Notes: generated from the letters alone by a model not told the origin. DNA of 64,000 nucleotides from Streptomyces sp. DH5 (GCF_020873915.1 NZ_JAHWGP010000002.1:398905-462904); one strand, 5' to 3'; shown: positions 1 to 8,958, numbered from the stretch's first letter. Program-made: numbers and translations.

Positions 1-394
1 CGAAGTAGCAGTCGCTGCCGATCGTGACGGTCGTGTCGGCGATGACATGACTGCCGCGGCCCAGGACGACCCCGTCACCGATGCGCAGGATCGGCTCGGG
101 CCCGAGGTCGAGGCCGGGCATCAGGCCGGCGGTGAGGGTGACCTGCTCGCCGACGATGCAGTGCGCGCCGACGCGGATCCACGGTTCTCCGAAGACCGTC
201 CCGAGCGGGAAGGCCAGCCTGGTACCCGTTCCCATGGCGGCGAAGCGGAAGCGGCCGGGGTGCTCGGCCGTCACCGAGCCCGTGCGCTGCGCCCAGGCCC
301 AGCCCGCGTGGACCGCGCGCTGAGCGAGGCGGCGCGGCCAGGACGAGAACGTGTTCTTGCGCTTCGGCACCCGCTCACCGTAGTCGGCGGGCAC
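1..394 (-). CDS. Hexapeptide-repeat acyltransferase (WcaF-like), 3' end outside window
   Basis: The visible 131 codons, read leftwards from a GTG at 394, begin VPADYGERVPKRKNTFSSWP and run into left-handed beta-helix repeats with the pattern IRVGAHCIVGEQVTL and ILRIGDGVVLGRGSHVIADTTVTIG. This is the fold of CoA-dependent O-/N-acetyltransferases of the colanic-acid WcaF type, which modify sugars of surface polysaccharides. An in-frame TGA lies shortly upstream and there is no in-frame ATG, so the GTG is the likely start, although no clear ribosome binding site precedes it. The gene is divergent from the carbonic anhydrase at 485. Acceptor and donor cannot be told from this part. The C-terminus is cut off by the window edge. 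Confidence 0.7.
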   Translation of the reverse strand, partial: MPADYGERVPKRKNTFSSWPRRLAQRAVHAGWAWAQRTGSVTAEHPGRFRFAAMGTGTRLAFPLGTVFGEPWIRVGAHCIVGEQVTLTAGLMPGLDLGPEPILRIGDGVVLGRGSHVIADTTVTIGSDCYF

Positions 395-484
395 GGCGCG
401 GACGGGCCGGCGACCCTGTGATCTTCACCCCACCGGACTGGCGTACGGTGCGTGGTGCACACGACGTCTGTGGAGGAGAGGGCG

Positions 485-1015
485 ATGACGCACCGCGCGC
501 TGATCACCGGCATCGGCGGCAGGCAGCCGCAGGTGGACCCGGGCGCCTTCGTGGCACCCACTGCGTCCGTGATCGGGGACGTGACCCTGCACGCCGGAGC
601 GAGCGTCTGGTACGGGGCGGTCCTGCGCGGCGACGTGGAAGGCATCTCCGTCGGCGCGAGCAGCAACGTGCAGGACAACTGCACGCTGCACGCCGATCCG
701 GGGTTCCCGGTCGCCGTGGGTGAGCGGGTGTCGATCGGGCACAACGCCGTGGTGCACGGGGCGACCGTGGGCGACGACTGTCTGATCGGCATGGGAGCCA
801 CGGTGCTGAACGGCGCTGTGATCGGCTCCGGGTCGCTGGTCGCCGCTCAGGCGCTGGTGCCGCAGGGCATGGAGGTGCCGCCGGGGTCGCTCGTCGCCGG
901 GGTGCCGGCGAAGGTCCGGCGGGAGCTGACCTCGGAGGAGCGGGAAGGGCTCACGCTGAACGGCACGATGTACGCGGAACTCGCGAAGGCGCACCGGGAC
1001 GAGCACGGGGCGTAG
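485..1015 (+). CDS. Gamma-class carbonic anhydrase family protein
   Basis: A 176-residue protein with a left-handed beta-helix. Metal-ligand-type histidines are seen in NCTLHADPG and in RVSIGHNAVVHGATVGD, the pattern of the gamma-carbonic anhydrase/YrdA family, whose members hydrate CO2 or act as acyl-transferase-like scaffolds. I chose ATG 485 over the upstream in-frame GTG because GGAGGAG at 472-478 sits 6 bases before it. Length and motif order are normal for the family. No operon partner is obvious; the neighbour on the left is divergent. Zn-dependent activity is inferred only. Confidence 0.85.
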   Translation: MTHRALITGIGGRQPQVDPGAFVAPTASVIGDVTLHAGASVWYGAVLRGDVEGISVGASSNVQDNCTLHADPGFPVAVGERVSIGHNAVVHGATVGDDCLIGMGATVLNGAVIGSGSLVAAQALVPQGMEVPPGSLVAGVPAKVRRELTSEEREGLTLNGTMYAELAKAHRDEHGA

Positions 1016-1049
1016 GGCCGCGGGTGGTGGGTGGTTCCGGCGCGGTTCC

Positions 1050-1597
1050 CCGTGTCCTCGTGAGTCGCCGGCGACCGCCGGCTCCGGGAGTTCGCCGCGG
1101 TCTTCCCGGCCTTGCGCTCCGGGACCAGCACCGAGGTGACGCCGATGAGTACCGCCAGTACCGCCGCCACCAGGCCAGGCCCGGCCAGGAGGGGCGCTTC
1201 AGCCAGGACTCGGCGCCGATGCCGACGTAGTGGAGACGACGGCCGTGGTGCCACCCGCCCACGGGATGCCGCCGAGGACGTTCGGCGGTGAGGAACTTCG
1301 CGTACGGCGTCCGTGGCACGCCCGCGAGCGGGCCGGCGAAGAGGCGCGGCAGGGCGACGAAGATGCGCGGCAGGGCGACGACCGGCCGAAGAAGACCGCC
1401 CCCATGCCCCCCTTCCGGAAGGAGCTCTCGGCGCCGGCGATGTGCGCCTCACCGAAGCGCCCGGGGGAACTTCGCGCCCAGCCGTGCCGGCAGGGGCGGT
1501 CCGCCCTTGCGGCCGACGGCGTGGCCGGTCGGGTCGCCGGTGATAGCGCCGGCCACGGCACAGGCGCCGAGGACCGCCGGGTCGTTGTCGCCGTCGT
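1050..1597 (-). pseudogene. Decayed DedA-family membrane protein gene
   Basis: Read on the minus strand, fragments of one DedA/SNARE-associated protein follow in order but in different frames. First comes DPAVLGACAVAGAITGDPTG followed by HAVGRKGG (about 1595-1450). Next is FRKGGMGAVFFGR with a doubled PCRASS-coding segment (about 1420-1340). Then TPYAKFLTAE, HYVGIGAESWLK and LLAGPGLVAAVLAVLIGVTS in shifted frames (about 1310-1100). The 5' third, including the start, is missing. The break lies beside the tandem repeats at 1599-1667. Intact DedA proteins are inner-membrane lipid flippases or transporters. At least two frame changes make translation into a working protein implausible. A VTT/DedA-like gene at 12124 is intact. 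Confidence 0.72.
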
Positions 1598-1598
1598 T

Positions 1599-1667
1599 CC
1601 CGGCCGGTGTTCGGGGTTGTTCCCGGCCGGTGCTCGGGGTTGTTCTCGGCCGGTGCTCAGGTGTTCC
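1599..1667. repeat. Three tandem copies of a 23-bp unit at the phosphoketolase stop codon
   Basis: Copies start at 1599, 1622 and 1645 and share the core CGGCCGGTGCTCGGGG. Copies 1 and 2 differ at one base, and copy 3 has drifted at its right end. The stop codon of xfp (1657-1659 on the plus strand) lies inside copy 3, so the repeat may have redefined the end of that protein. It borders the truncated DedA remnant. Confidence 0.85.
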
Positions 1668-4035
1668 AGCTCCACTCCGCCACCTCGGGCAGGTCGGTGC
1701 CGTGCTCGCGGATCCAGGCGTGGTGCCGACTGCGCGCGTCGGCCATCCGCTGCCGTACGGCGGCGGCGCGCACGGCGAGCCCGGGAACACGGTCGATCAC
1801 GTCCATGACCAGTCGGTAGCGGTCGAGATCGTTGCGGACCACCATGTCGAACGGCGTGGTCGTGGTGCCGGACTCCTTGTAGCCGCGCACGTGCAGGTGC
1901 TGGTGGCCGGTGCGGCGGTAGGCGAGGCGGTGGATGAGCCACGGGTAGCCGTGGTAGGCGAAGATCACCGGCTTGTCCGCGGTGAACAGGCCGTCGTACT
2001 CGAAGTCGGTCATGCCGTGCGGGTGCTCCCCGTGGGGCATCAGCCGGGCGATGTCGACGACGTTCACCACACGGACGGCGAGCTCGGGAAGGTGTCGGCG
2101 CAGCAGTTGCGCGGCGGCCAGCACCTCCTGGGTGGGCACGTCGCCCGCGCAGCCCAGGACGACGTCGGGCTCGCCGCCGTTCTCGGTGCCCGCCCACTCC
2201 CAGATCCCGGCGCCCCGCGCGCAGTGGGCACGGGCCTCGTCCATGGACAGCCAGTCGTAGCAGGGCTGTTTGCCGGCCACGATCACGTTGACGTAGTCGC
2301 GGCTGCGCAGGGCGTGGTCCGCGACGGACAGCAGGGTGTTGGCGTCCGGCGGCAGGTAGACCCGTACGACGTGGGGGCTCTTGTTGAGCACGTGGTCGAC
2401 GAAGCCGGGGTCCTGGTGCGAGAAGCCGTTGTGGTCCTGGCGCCACACGTGGGAGGTGAGCAGGTAGTTGAGGGAGGGAATGGGGGCGCGCCAGGGCAGT
2501 TGCCGGGAGGTCTTCAGCCATTTGATGTGCTGGTTGACCATCGAGTCGACGATGTGCACGAACGCCTCGTAGCAGGAGAACAGTCCGTGCCGGCCGGTGA
2601 GGAGGTAGCCCTCGAGCCAGCCCTGGCAGAGGTGTTCGGAGAGGATCTCCATCACCCGGCCGTGCGGGTCCAGGTGCTCGTCGACGTCGAGGGTGGCGGC
2701 CTGCCAGGCCTTGCCGCTGGCGGCGTAGACGGCCTGGAGCCGGTTGGAGGCGGTCTCGTCGGGGCCCACCAGCCGGAAGTCCCGCCGGCCCGAGGTGTCC
2801 CGCATGATCCGCTCCAGGAGGTCGCCCAGGATCCGGGTGGGCTCGTGGAGGGTGGTTCCGGGCTTGTCGACGGGGACGGCGAAGTCGTCGAGGGAGGGCA
2901 TGGGCAGTTCGCGCGTCAGCAGTCCGCCGTTGGCGTGCGGGGTGGAGCCGAGGCGCCGGGCGCCCTCGGGGAGACAGGCGAGCACGTCGGCGACGGGCCG
3001 GCCCCGGTCGTCGAACAGCTCCTCGGGCCGGTACGACTTCAGCCACGCCTCCAGCTGCCGCAGGTGCTCGGGGTTGTCGCGGACGCCGGAGAGCGGGACC
3101 TGGTGGGAGCGCCAGGTGCCCTCGACGGGCCGGCCGTCGACCTCTCGGGGACCGGTCCAGCCCTTGGGGGTGCGCAGCACGATCACCGGCCACGCGGGAC
3201 GTTCGCCTGCGCCCTCCTCCCGGGCCGCGCGCTGGATCCCGGCGATGCGGTCCAGGGCGGAGTCCAGGGCGTGCGCCATCGCGCGGTGGACGCCGGCGGG
3301 GTCGCTGCCGCCGACGTGGATCGGCTCGTGACCGTACCCGCGCAGCAGCGCGTCGAGCTCCGGCTCGGGCAGGCGGGCCAGGACGGTCGGGTTGGCGATC
3401 TTGTAGCCGTTGAGGTGCAGGATCGGCAGCACGGCGCCGTCGTGCACCGGGTCGAGGAACTTGTTGGAGTGCCAGGACGCGGCGAGCGGGCCGGTCTCCG
3501 CCTCGCCGTCACCGATGACACAGGCGACCAGCAGGCCGGGGTTGTCGAGGGCCGCGCCGTAGGCGTGGGCGAGGGAGTATCCGAGCTCACCGCCCTCGTG
3601 GATGGAGCCGGGCACCTCGGGGGCGACGTGGCTGGGCACGCCGCCGGGGAAGGAGAACTGGCGGAACAGCCGTGCCATGCCGGCCGCGTCCCGGCCGACG
3701 TCCGGGTAGGTCTCGCCGTAGCTGCCTTCCAGCCAGGAGTTGGCGAGCACGGAGGGGCCGCCGTGTCCCGGTCCCCAGACGCACAGCGCGTCCAGTCCGC
3801 GCGCCGCGATCACCCGGTTGAGGTGCGTGTACACCAGGTTGAGCCCGGGTGAGGTGCCCCAGTGCCCGAGCAGCCTGGGCTTGATGTGCTCGGGCCGCAG
3901 GGGTTCGGTGAGCAGCGGGTTCGCCAGCAGGTAGATCTGGCCCGCCGCCAGGTAGTTCGCGGCCCGCCAGTGGGCGTCCAGGGTGCGCAGTTCCTCGTCG
4001 CTCAGTGCGGTCCGGATGTCCTGGTCCTGGGGCAT
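1657..4035 (-). CDS. xfp: Xylulose-5-phosphate/fructose-6-phosphate phosphoketolase
   Basis: A 792-residue thiamine-diphosphate enzyme that splits xylulose-5-P (and usually fructose-6-P) with phosphate into acetyl-P plus glyceraldehyde-3-P (or erythrose-4-P). Family landmarks are HWGTSPG (58-64), GHGG (90-93), the ThDP/Mg motif GDGEAETG (175-182) and a central [10 protein letters not shown]. Length matches full-size bacterial phosphoketolases (about 790-820). ATG 4035 starts the conserved N-terminus, with CACGGAG upstream; an earlier in-frame start at 4119 would add 28 unsupported residues. Neighbours encode stress proteins, consistent with overflow carbon metabolism. The extreme C-terminus EVAEWSWNT ends inside a tandem repeat. 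Confidence 0.93.
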   Translation of the reverse strand: MPQDQDIRTALSDEELRTLDAHWRAANYLAAGQIYLLANPLLTEPLRPEHIKPRLLGHWGTSPGLNLVYTHLNRVIAARGLDALCVWGPGHGGPSVLANSWLEGSYGETYPDVGRDAAGMARLFRQFSFPGGVPSHVAPEVPGSIHEGGELGYSLAHAYGAALDNPGLLVACVIGDGEAETGPLAASWHSNKFLDPVHDGAVLPILHLNGYKIANPTVLARLPEPELDALLRGYGHEPIHVGGSDPAGVHRAMAHALDSALDRIAGIQRAAREEGAGERPAWPVIVLRTPKGWTGPREVDGRPVEGTWRSHQVPLSGVRDNPEHLRQLEAWLKSYRPEELFDDRGRPVADVLACLPEGARRLGSTPHANGGLLTRELPMPSLDDFAVPVDKPGTTLHEPTRILGDLLERIMRDTSGRRDFRLVGPDETASNRLQAVYAASGKAWQAATLDVDEHLDPHGRVMEILSEHLCQGWLEGYLLTGRHGLFSCYEAFVHIVDSMVNQHIKWLKTSRQLPWRAPIPSLNYLLTSHVWRQDHNGFSHQDPGFVDHVLNKSPHVVRVYLPPDANTLLSVADHALRSRDYVNVIVAGKQPCYDWLSMDEARAHCARGAGIWEWAGTENGGEPDVVLGCAGDVPTQEVLAAAQLLRRHLPELAVRVVNVVDIARLMPHGEHPHGMTDFEYDGLFTADKPVIFAYHGYPWLIHRLAYRRTGHQHLHVRGYKESGTTTTPFDMVVRNDLDRYRLVMDVIDRVPGLAVRAAAVRQRMADARSRHHAWIREHGTDLPEVAEWSWNT

Positions 4036-4171
4036 GGCAACTCCGTGAGTGGTCGGCCCGGCGGGGTCCGGCGGGGGCGGGCATCGGGAGCGGAGTACCA
4101 GTCTTCCGGGCACCGACACCCCTCGCGCAGCGGAACGGCTCCATGTGGCGCGATCGGTACGGGCGCCCGGC

Positions 4172-4206
4172 CCGGAGCGACGCGGCGGGCCGGAGCGACG
4201 CGGCGG
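4172..4206. repeat. Two direct copies of a 17-bp unit in the xfp-usp gap
   Basis: CCGGAGCGACGCGGCGG occurs at 4172-4188 and again at 4190-4206, 18 bp apart start to start. The 237-bp gap between the universal stress protein and xfp shows no ORF that looks real. The repeat could be a protein-binding site or simple duplication; nothing favours either. Confidence 0.6.
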
Positions 4207-4272
4207 CCCGGTCCCCGGGCACCCTCCGCAGCCACGGCTGTCTCGGGGCGCCCGGAGTCCGGATCGGCTCGC

Positions 4273-5154
4273 TCAGCCGTGGGCGACCACGGCGACCGGC
4301 GCGGCGGAGTGGTGCATCACCGCGTGGGTGATGGCCCCGATGTGCGCGCCGAGCGGACTGCGGCGGGTCCGGCGGCCGACGACCACCAGCGAGGACTCCG
4401 CGGAGGACTCGACCAGGCGCACGGACGGGCTGCCGCCGAAGGACTCCTCGACGACCTCCACCTCCGGGAACTTCGCACGCCAGGGAGCCAGCACGGCGGT
4501 CAGGTTCGCGGCCTGCTCCCGCTCGATGTCGTGGTACGTCTCCGGAGCGGCGGCGAGTCCGTAGACGTAGTACGGCGGCAGGACCCAGCCGTGCACCACG
4601 CGCAGGGCGGTGTCGCGCCGCTGTGCCTCCGCGAAGGCGAACTCGATGACCGCGTCGCGCGGCCGGTCCGCGTCCAGTCCGAGCAGCACCGGCCGGTAGG
4701 GCGTACCCGCCGAGGGAATACCCACGGGGTCCGGTTCGTGCTCGTCGGCGGCCTGTTCGCCGGCCCGGACCAGCACCACGGGCCGCTCGGCGCGGGCCAC
4801 GACGACGAGTCCGACCGAGCCGACCAGGAACCCGCCGAGGGCGCCGAGCCCGCGGGAGCCGAGCGCCAGCAGCTCGGCCTCCTCCGCGGCCTTGATCAGC
4901 ACCTCGTAGGGCATGCCGTCGACCTGTTCGTGGGTCACCTTCAGGCCGGGGTGGCGCAGCCGCAGCCCCTCGGCCGTCTCGCTCGGCATGCTCCGCCAGG
5001 CCTCGGCGTGGGGTGCCGCCGGCGCGGGAGCCGGTCGGCGGACGTGGAGCAGCCGCAGTGGCAGACCGCGGAGCACCGCTTCACGGGCCGCCCACTCGGC
5101 GGCGGCCCGGCTCTCGCGTGAGCCGTCGAGTCCGACGGTGACGGTGCGGGTCAT
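4273..5154 (-). CDS. Tandem-domain universal stress protein (UspA family)
   Basis: A 293-residue protein with two Usp domains. The first begins TRTVTVGLDGSRES and ends in the nucleotide-binding loop GSRGLGALGGFLVGSVG. The second begins YRPVLLGLDADRP and ends VVGRRTRRSPLGAHIGAIT. Both loops resemble the G-2x-G-9x-G(S/T) ATP-binding pattern. Usp proteins are cytosolic stress and dormancy factors. The start ATG 5154 has GGAGG 8 bases upstream. It is divergent from the cyclic-nucleotide-binding gene at 5397; the 242-bp gap carries two related palindromes (5218, 5307) that may control both genes. Confidence 0.9.
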   Translation of the reverse strand: MTRTVTVGLDGSRESRAAAEWAAREAVLRGLPLRLLHVRRPAPAPAAPHAEAWRSMPSETAEGLRLRHPGLKVTHEQVDGMPYEVLIKAAEEAELLALGSRGLGALGGFLVGSVGLVVVARAERPVVLVRAGEQAADEHEPDPVGIPSAGTPYRPVLLGLDADRPRDAVIEFAFAEAQRRDTALRVVHGWVLPPYYVYGLAAAPETYHDIEREQAANLTAVLAPWRAKFPEVEVVEESFGGSPSVRLVESSAESSLVVVGRRTRRSPLGAHIGAITHAVMHHSAAPVAVVAHG

Positions 5155-5217
5155 GATGGGAAACCTCCGGGTCGAAGTGATCACCACGAGCTTCGCCCGT
5201 AACGGTCCTGGTGACAA

Positions 5218-5322
5218 GGGCCAGTGGTCCCGACCGGACGCCGGGAGGCCCGCGTCACGGGCCGGGGCCGCCGTGGGAAGCGGACGGGGCCGGACACTGC
5301 GCGTTTTGGGCCGTACGGCCCA
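5218..5322. promoter_or_regulatory. Two related palindromes between usp and the cNMP-binding gene
   Basis: TGGGCCGTACGGCCCA at 5307-5322 is a perfect 16-bp palindrome. GGGCCAGTGGTCCC at 5218-5231 is a weaker copy of the same GGGCC-n4-GG(C/T)CC layout. They lie 64-77 bp before the usp start and 75-90 bp before the cNMP start, good positions for an activator. DosR/OsdR-type response regulators bind G/C-flanked palindromes before usp genes; assignment to that family is a guess. Confidence 0.4.
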
Positions 5323-5396
5323 TGGCAGGGGGCGACGGGCGGGGCGACGCTGGAAACGCAACGGCAGTCACGAGCGCCCGGTCCGGGAGGCCCGCC

Positions 5397-5861
5397 ATGT
5401 ACGCTCCCCCGTCCCCCAGCATGCCGCGCGCCCTACCCGCCAGGCACCGGGCACGGCTCGTACGGGCCGCCCGCGAGGTGTCCTTCCCGCCGGGTGCCCG
5501 GCTGTTCGAGGAGGGCGGCCGGGCGGACCGGTTCTGGGTGATCCGCACCGGCACCGTGGAGCTGGACATGCGGGTGCCCGGACGCCGGGCGGCCGTCATC
5601 GAACGCCTCGGGCACAACGAGCTGGTCGGCTGGTCCTGGCTCTTCTCCCCGCACGTGTGGCAGCTCGGAGCCGAGGCGACGACCCCGGTACGGGCGTACG
5701 AGTTCGACGCCGGGGCCGTGCTCGCCCTGTGCCGCGAGGACCCGGAGATGGGCCGGGACCTCGCCCGGTGGGTCGGCGACGTGGTGGCCCACCGGCTGCA
5801 CGCCTCCCGGGTGCGCCTGCTGGACCTCTACGGCCCGTACGGCGCAGGCACCGCCGTGTGA
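5397..5861 (+). CDS. Cyclic-nucleotide-binding-domain protein without DNA-binding domain
   Basis: A 154-residue protein that is essentially one Crp/Fnr-type sensor domain: FPPGARLFEEGGRADRFWVI, RTGTVELDMRVPGR, and ERLGHNELVGWSWLFSPH where CRP has its phosphate-binding cassette. The last ~25 residues are helix only, with no helix-turn-helix, so it is unlikely to be a transcription factor. Streptomycetes carry several such stand-alone domains near redox and universal stress genes. ATG 5397 follows GGGAGG at 5385-5390; an open frame extends upstream but its composition is not protein-like. The ligand is unknown; the usual cAMP-contacting arginine/glutamate pair is not evident. Confidence 0.8.
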   Translation: MYAPPSPSMPRALPARHRARLVRAAREVSFPPGARLFEEGGRADRFWVIRTGTVELDMRVPGRRAAVIERLGHNELVGWSWLFSPHVWQLGAEATTPVRAYEFDAGAVLALCREDPEMGRDLARWVGDVVAHRLHASRVRLLDLYGPYGAGTAV

Positions 5862-5883
5862 GGGAAGGCCGCGGGGGCGGGCG

Positions 5884-6349
5884 TCAGCCGCCGGGGTGCA
5901 GCGCCCGGACGACGGTCGTCCCGCCGGTGACCGCGCCGTCCCCACGGCGGAGGGCGACCGACACGGGGAACTCCGGGCGGCGGCCCCCGTCGAGGCCGGC
6001 GACGACCTCGACGGCCGGGCGGCCGGGGGTGGCGGTGGCCGTGACCGGTCCCATGGCCGGCCTCCTGCAGGCGGTCTCGGCGGCCGGCGGCACGGCACGG
6101 CACGGCACGGCACGCGGGAGCTGGTCCCCGAAGGCGGCGAGTACGACCGCGTGGCTCGCCGATTCCCCGAGGGCGGACACGGCGCCGGTGTGCGGCCCGC
6201 CCGCGTGGTGGGTGGAAGGCGCGGTGGTCCGGCAGCACCACCACGGCCCGTTCGGGCGTGGCCTCCAGAAACCGGAGGCCGGGTCCGGGCCACGGGGCCG
6301 CGCCGGCGAGCAGCTCGCCGGCGGACATCCGGTCCGCGCTCACGGCCAC
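5884..6349 (-). pseudogene. Frameshifted hotdog-fold thioesterase (DUF4442/PaaI-like)
   Basis: The N-terminal part (MSAGELLAGAAP, LRFLEATPERAVVVLPDH) lies in one frame from 6349. The rest (HAGGPHTGAVSALGESASH, VLAAFGDQLPRAV, MGPVTATATPGRPAVEVVAG, VTGGTTVVRALHPGG) lies in another. Joined, they give one ~155-residue thioesterase of the type common in Streptomyces. The frames meet near 6208, where TTCCACCCACCACGCG appears to carry one extra C inside the active-site NHAGGPH-like segment. A GGCAC repeat at 6089-6113 also distorts the middle. It is either a real pseudogene or a sequencing error in a C-rich run. The start is probably GTG 6349 or GTG 6343. Confidence 0.68.
6089..6113. repeat. Five tandem copies of GGCAC inside the thioesterase remnant
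   Basis: A perfect five-fold 5-bp repeat inside coding sequence. Changing the copy number by anything but three shifts the reading frame, so this is a slippage-prone site. In the current frame it encodes the unusual RAVPCRAVPP segment, about two residues longer than expected for the family. Confidence 0.85.
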
Positions 6350-6448
6350 ATGTTACCCGCGAGTAGCATGCGTTCGTGATGCGGTGCGACGTCACGGTTG
6401 CTACGAGCCCGTCAATGGGCGGTGACCCAATCGTGTCCGGGGCGCGGC

Positions 6449-6454
6449 TAGGGT
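6449..6454 (+). promoter_or_regulatory. TAGGGT -10 box of the 6463 gene
   Basis: TAGGGT matches the HrdB-type -10 consensus and ends 8 bases before ATG 6463. The transcript would therefore begin at or just before the start codon. There is no ribosome binding site between them, fitting a leaderless mRNA. Confidence 0.5.
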
Positions 6455-6462
6455 GGCTGACC

Positions 6463-7467
6463 ATGTGGCCAGGACAGCAGCCGCCCGGGGGCGAGCAGAA
6501 CCCGCAGTCGAACAATCCGTACCAGCAGCCGGGGTACCAACAGCCCAATCCGTACCAGCAGCCCGGCTACCAGCAGCCGAACCCGTACCAGCAGCAGTGG
6601 GGGGATCCCTCCACGGTCGGCATGCCCGAGGCGCCACAGGGCGGGGGCGGCGGGAACCGGACGAAGCTGGTCGCGATCGTCGCGGCGACGGCCGTGGTGG
6701 TGGCCGCGGGTGTCACCGGGTTCCTGGTGCTCGGCGGCGACAAGGACGACGAGGCGGACGGCAAGAAGGACGCCAAGCCGACGGCGACCGCGACGAAGGA
6801 CACCTCCGCGGAGCCGAGCGCCTCGGCCTCGGGGGACAACCCGCGCGGCGGTGACGAGGAGAAGGCGACCGTTCCCGGCTGGAAGGTCGTCGTCAACACG
6901 CGCTTCGGCACCAAGTTCGACGTCCCCGCAGACTGGGAGATCGAGACTCCCGGCACCAGCGTGGGCTTCGAATGGGAGGAGAAGGACGGTGAGACGGGCC
7001 GCACCACCGTCACCGCCCCGGCGTACCTGAAGTCCGAGTGGTGCACGAGCGACGACAACAAGGACGGCCGCGAGGAGGACACCGCCCTCGCGACCGCCGG
7101 CACCCGCGGTGAGAACGGCGCCAAGACCACGCAGGAGGCCGCCGAGACGCGCGTGCCGTGGTGGATCTTCGGCGGGTACACCCAGCCCGACAAGAAGAGC
7201 GTGAAGCAGGTCAAGCCGAAGCCCTACACCACCAAGTCGGGGCTCACGGGACACGTCGCCACGTCCCACTCGGAGAACACTCCGCAGAAGGGCAAGTGCG
7301 ACAGCGAGGGCAAGGCGATCACGTTCGCGTTCAAGAACGGCGCCGGTGACTTCGTGACCTGGAACCTGTACGGCGCCGCGAAGGTCAAGGACGAGATCCC
7401 GGAGGCGACCGTGCAGCAGATACTCAGCACGGTGCGCCTGACCGAGGAGGGCCCGCAGGGGGCGTAG
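6463..7467 (+). CDS. Membrane-anchored extracellular protein with NPYQQPGYQQP repeats
   Basis: A 334-residue protein of unknown function. Residues 1-65 are Pro/Gln/Tyr-rich with three imperfect NPYQQPGYQQP units and should be cytoplasmic. Residues about 69-92 (KLVAIVAATAVVVAAGVTGFLVLGG region) form one membrane helix. A charged, Thr/Ser-rich linker (about 93-135) leads to a globular extracellular domain beginning VPGWKVVVNTRFGTKFDVPA. Many streptomycete membrane proteins have this QPP-rich cytoplasmic tail plus outer domain. The outer domain has two cysteines (WCTSD, GKCDSEGK) that may pair. ATG 6463 follows a consensus -10; the upstream extension in the same frame is not protein-like. Confidence 0.8.
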   Translation: MWPGQQPPGGEQNPQSNNPYQQPGYQQPNPYQQPGYQQPNPYQQQWGDPSTVGMPEAPQGGGGGNRTKLVAIVAATAVVVAAGVTGFLVLGGDKDDEADGKKDAKPTATATKDTSAEPSASASGDNPRGGDEEKATVPGWKVVVNTRFGTKFDVPADWEIETPGTSVGFEWEEKDGETGRTTVTAPAYLKSEWCTSDDNKDGREEDTALATAGTRGENGAKTTQEAAETRVPWWIFGGYTQPDKKSVKQVKPKPYTTKSGLTGHVATSHSENTPQKGKCDSEGKAITFAFKNGAGDFVTWNLYGAAKVKDEIPEATVQQILSTVRLTEEGPQGA

Positions 7468-7528
7468 CAGGAGGCCGGGGCCGGCGGCCCATTTGGCAAG
7501 CCGGCCCCCGCCCGGCGATAGTCACGGG

Positions 7529-8830
7529 GTGCCGACCATCTCCGTACGTCGCCGGCCCCCGTGGGCCGGGCGCAACTACACCCTGCTGACCGCTGCCGCC
7601 GTGGTGACCAATCTGGGCAGCCACGGCGCGCTGATCGCCTCCGCGTTCGCCGTGCTCGGCGCCGGCGGCGACGGCGGTGACGTCGGGCTGGTGGCCGCCG
7701 CGCGCACCCTGCCGCTGGTGCTGTTCCTGCTGATCGGCGGTGCGGTCGCGGACCGGCTGCCCCGTCACCGGGTGATGGTCGCGGCCAACGCCCTGAACTG
7801 CGTCTCGCAGGGCGCTTTCGCGGCGCTCGTCCTGGCGGGCGAGGCGCAGCTGTGGCAGATGATGCTGCTGAGCGCGCTCGGCGGTACCGGCCAGGCGTTC
7901 TTCAACCCGGCGGCCGAGGGCATGCTGCTCTCCTCCGTCGACGGCGAGCAGGCCGGCCGGGCGTTCGCGGTGTTCCGGATGGCGATGCACGGCGCGACCC
8001 TCGGGGGCGCCGCGCTCGGCGGCGCGATGGTCGCCGCGATCGGACCGGGCTGGGTGCTGGCGGTGGACGCGGCGGCCTTCGCGCTGGCCGCGGTGCTGCG
8101 GGCGTTCCTCGACGTCAAGCACATCCCGCCGCGCGCACCGGGTGGCGGAATGCTCGCCGATCTGAAGGACGGCTGGCGGGAGGTCACCGGCCGGCCGTGG
8201 CTGTGGGGCATCGTCGTCCAGTTCTCGCTCGCCAACGCGGTCGTCGGCGCGGCCGACGCGGTCTACGGTCCGCTCGTCGCCCGGGACCACCTGGGCGGTG
8301 CCGCACCGTGGGGCGTGGCGCTGGCCTTCTTCGGCGGGGGCACGGTGGCGGGCGCGCTGCTGATGACCCGCTGGCAGCCGCGCCGGCTGCTGTTCGTCGG
8401 CACCCTGTGCGTGTTCCCGCTGGCCCTGCCGTCCGCAGCGCTCGCCGTGCCGGCGCCGGTCGCCGTGCTGTGCGCGGTGATGTTCGTGACCGGTGTGTCC
8501 GTGGAGGTGTTCGGCGTCTCGTGGATGACCGCGCTGCACCAGGAGATCCCGGAGGAGAAGCTGTCCCGGGTCTCGGCGTACGACTGGTTCGGCTCGGTCG
8601 CGCTGGTACCGATGGCGATGGCGCTGGCGGGCCCCGCGGAGACGGCGTTCGGCCGGCCTGAGGCGCTGTGGGGCTGCGCCGCGCTGGTGGTGGTCGCCAC
8701 GGCGGCGGTCCTGTGCGTCCCCGACGTACGCGACCTGCGACGCCGGACCCACCACGTCACGGCCGCCCTCCCCGCGCCGAGGGACGCGGAACACCAGGTG
8801 CGGGAACCGGGGCGCGTACCCGGGGACTGA
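7529..8830 (+). CDS. MFS transporter (MDR-type exporter)
   Basis: A 433-residue protein with about 12 hydrophobic helices. The loop between helices 2 and 3 reads GGAVADRLPRHRVMV, the major facilitator G-x3-D-R-x-G/R signature. Layout (NYTLLTAAAVVTNLGSHG start, LMTRWQPRRLLFVG central part) resembles enterobactin-exporter/macrolide-efflux MFS proteins, so it probably exports small hydrophobic molecules by proton antiport. GTG 7529 is preceded by GATAGT at 7517-7522, spaced for a leaderless start. The upstream frame from 7493 lacks membrane or family character. The substrate is unknown. Confidence 0.87.
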   Translation: MPTISVRRRPPWAGRNYTLLTAAAVVTNLGSHGALIASAFAVLGAGGDGGDVGLVAAARTLPLVLFLLIGGAVADRLPRHRVMVAANALNCVSQGAFAALVLAGEAQLWQMMLLSALGGTGQAFFNPAAEGMLLSSVDGEQAGRAFAVFRMAMHGATLGGAALGGAMVAAIGPGWVLAVDAAAFALAAVLRAFLDVKHIPPRAPGGGMLADLKDGWREVTGRPWLWGIVVQFSLANAVVGAADAVYGPLVARDHLGGAAPWGVALAFFGGGTVAGALLMTRWQPRRLLFVGTLCVFPLALPSAALAVPAPVAVLCAVMFVTGVSVEVFGVSWMTALHQEIPEEKLSRVSAYDWFGSVALVPMAMALAGPAETAFGRPEALWGCAALVVVATAAVLCVPDVRDLRRRTHHVTAALPAPRDAEHQVREPGRVPGD

Positions 8831-8958
8831 CCCACGGCCCCCACCGGTGCGGACCGCATGCGGACGCGGGAGCCGGGGACCCGGCCGGACGGCCGCTGTC
8901 GCCGGGCGGGCGCCGGCACTCCACGCCGTTGCCGCCGGCGCGCGCGCCCGACCGCGCG

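Noticed and set aside
1288-3852. Long plus-strand frame opposite phosphoketolase
   Set aside because: Antisense shadow of xfp with no domain and a biased composition.
8831-8958. Terminator between the MFS and spermidine-synthase-like genes
   Set aside because: The gap is GC-rich but I could not find a convincing uninterrupted stem.
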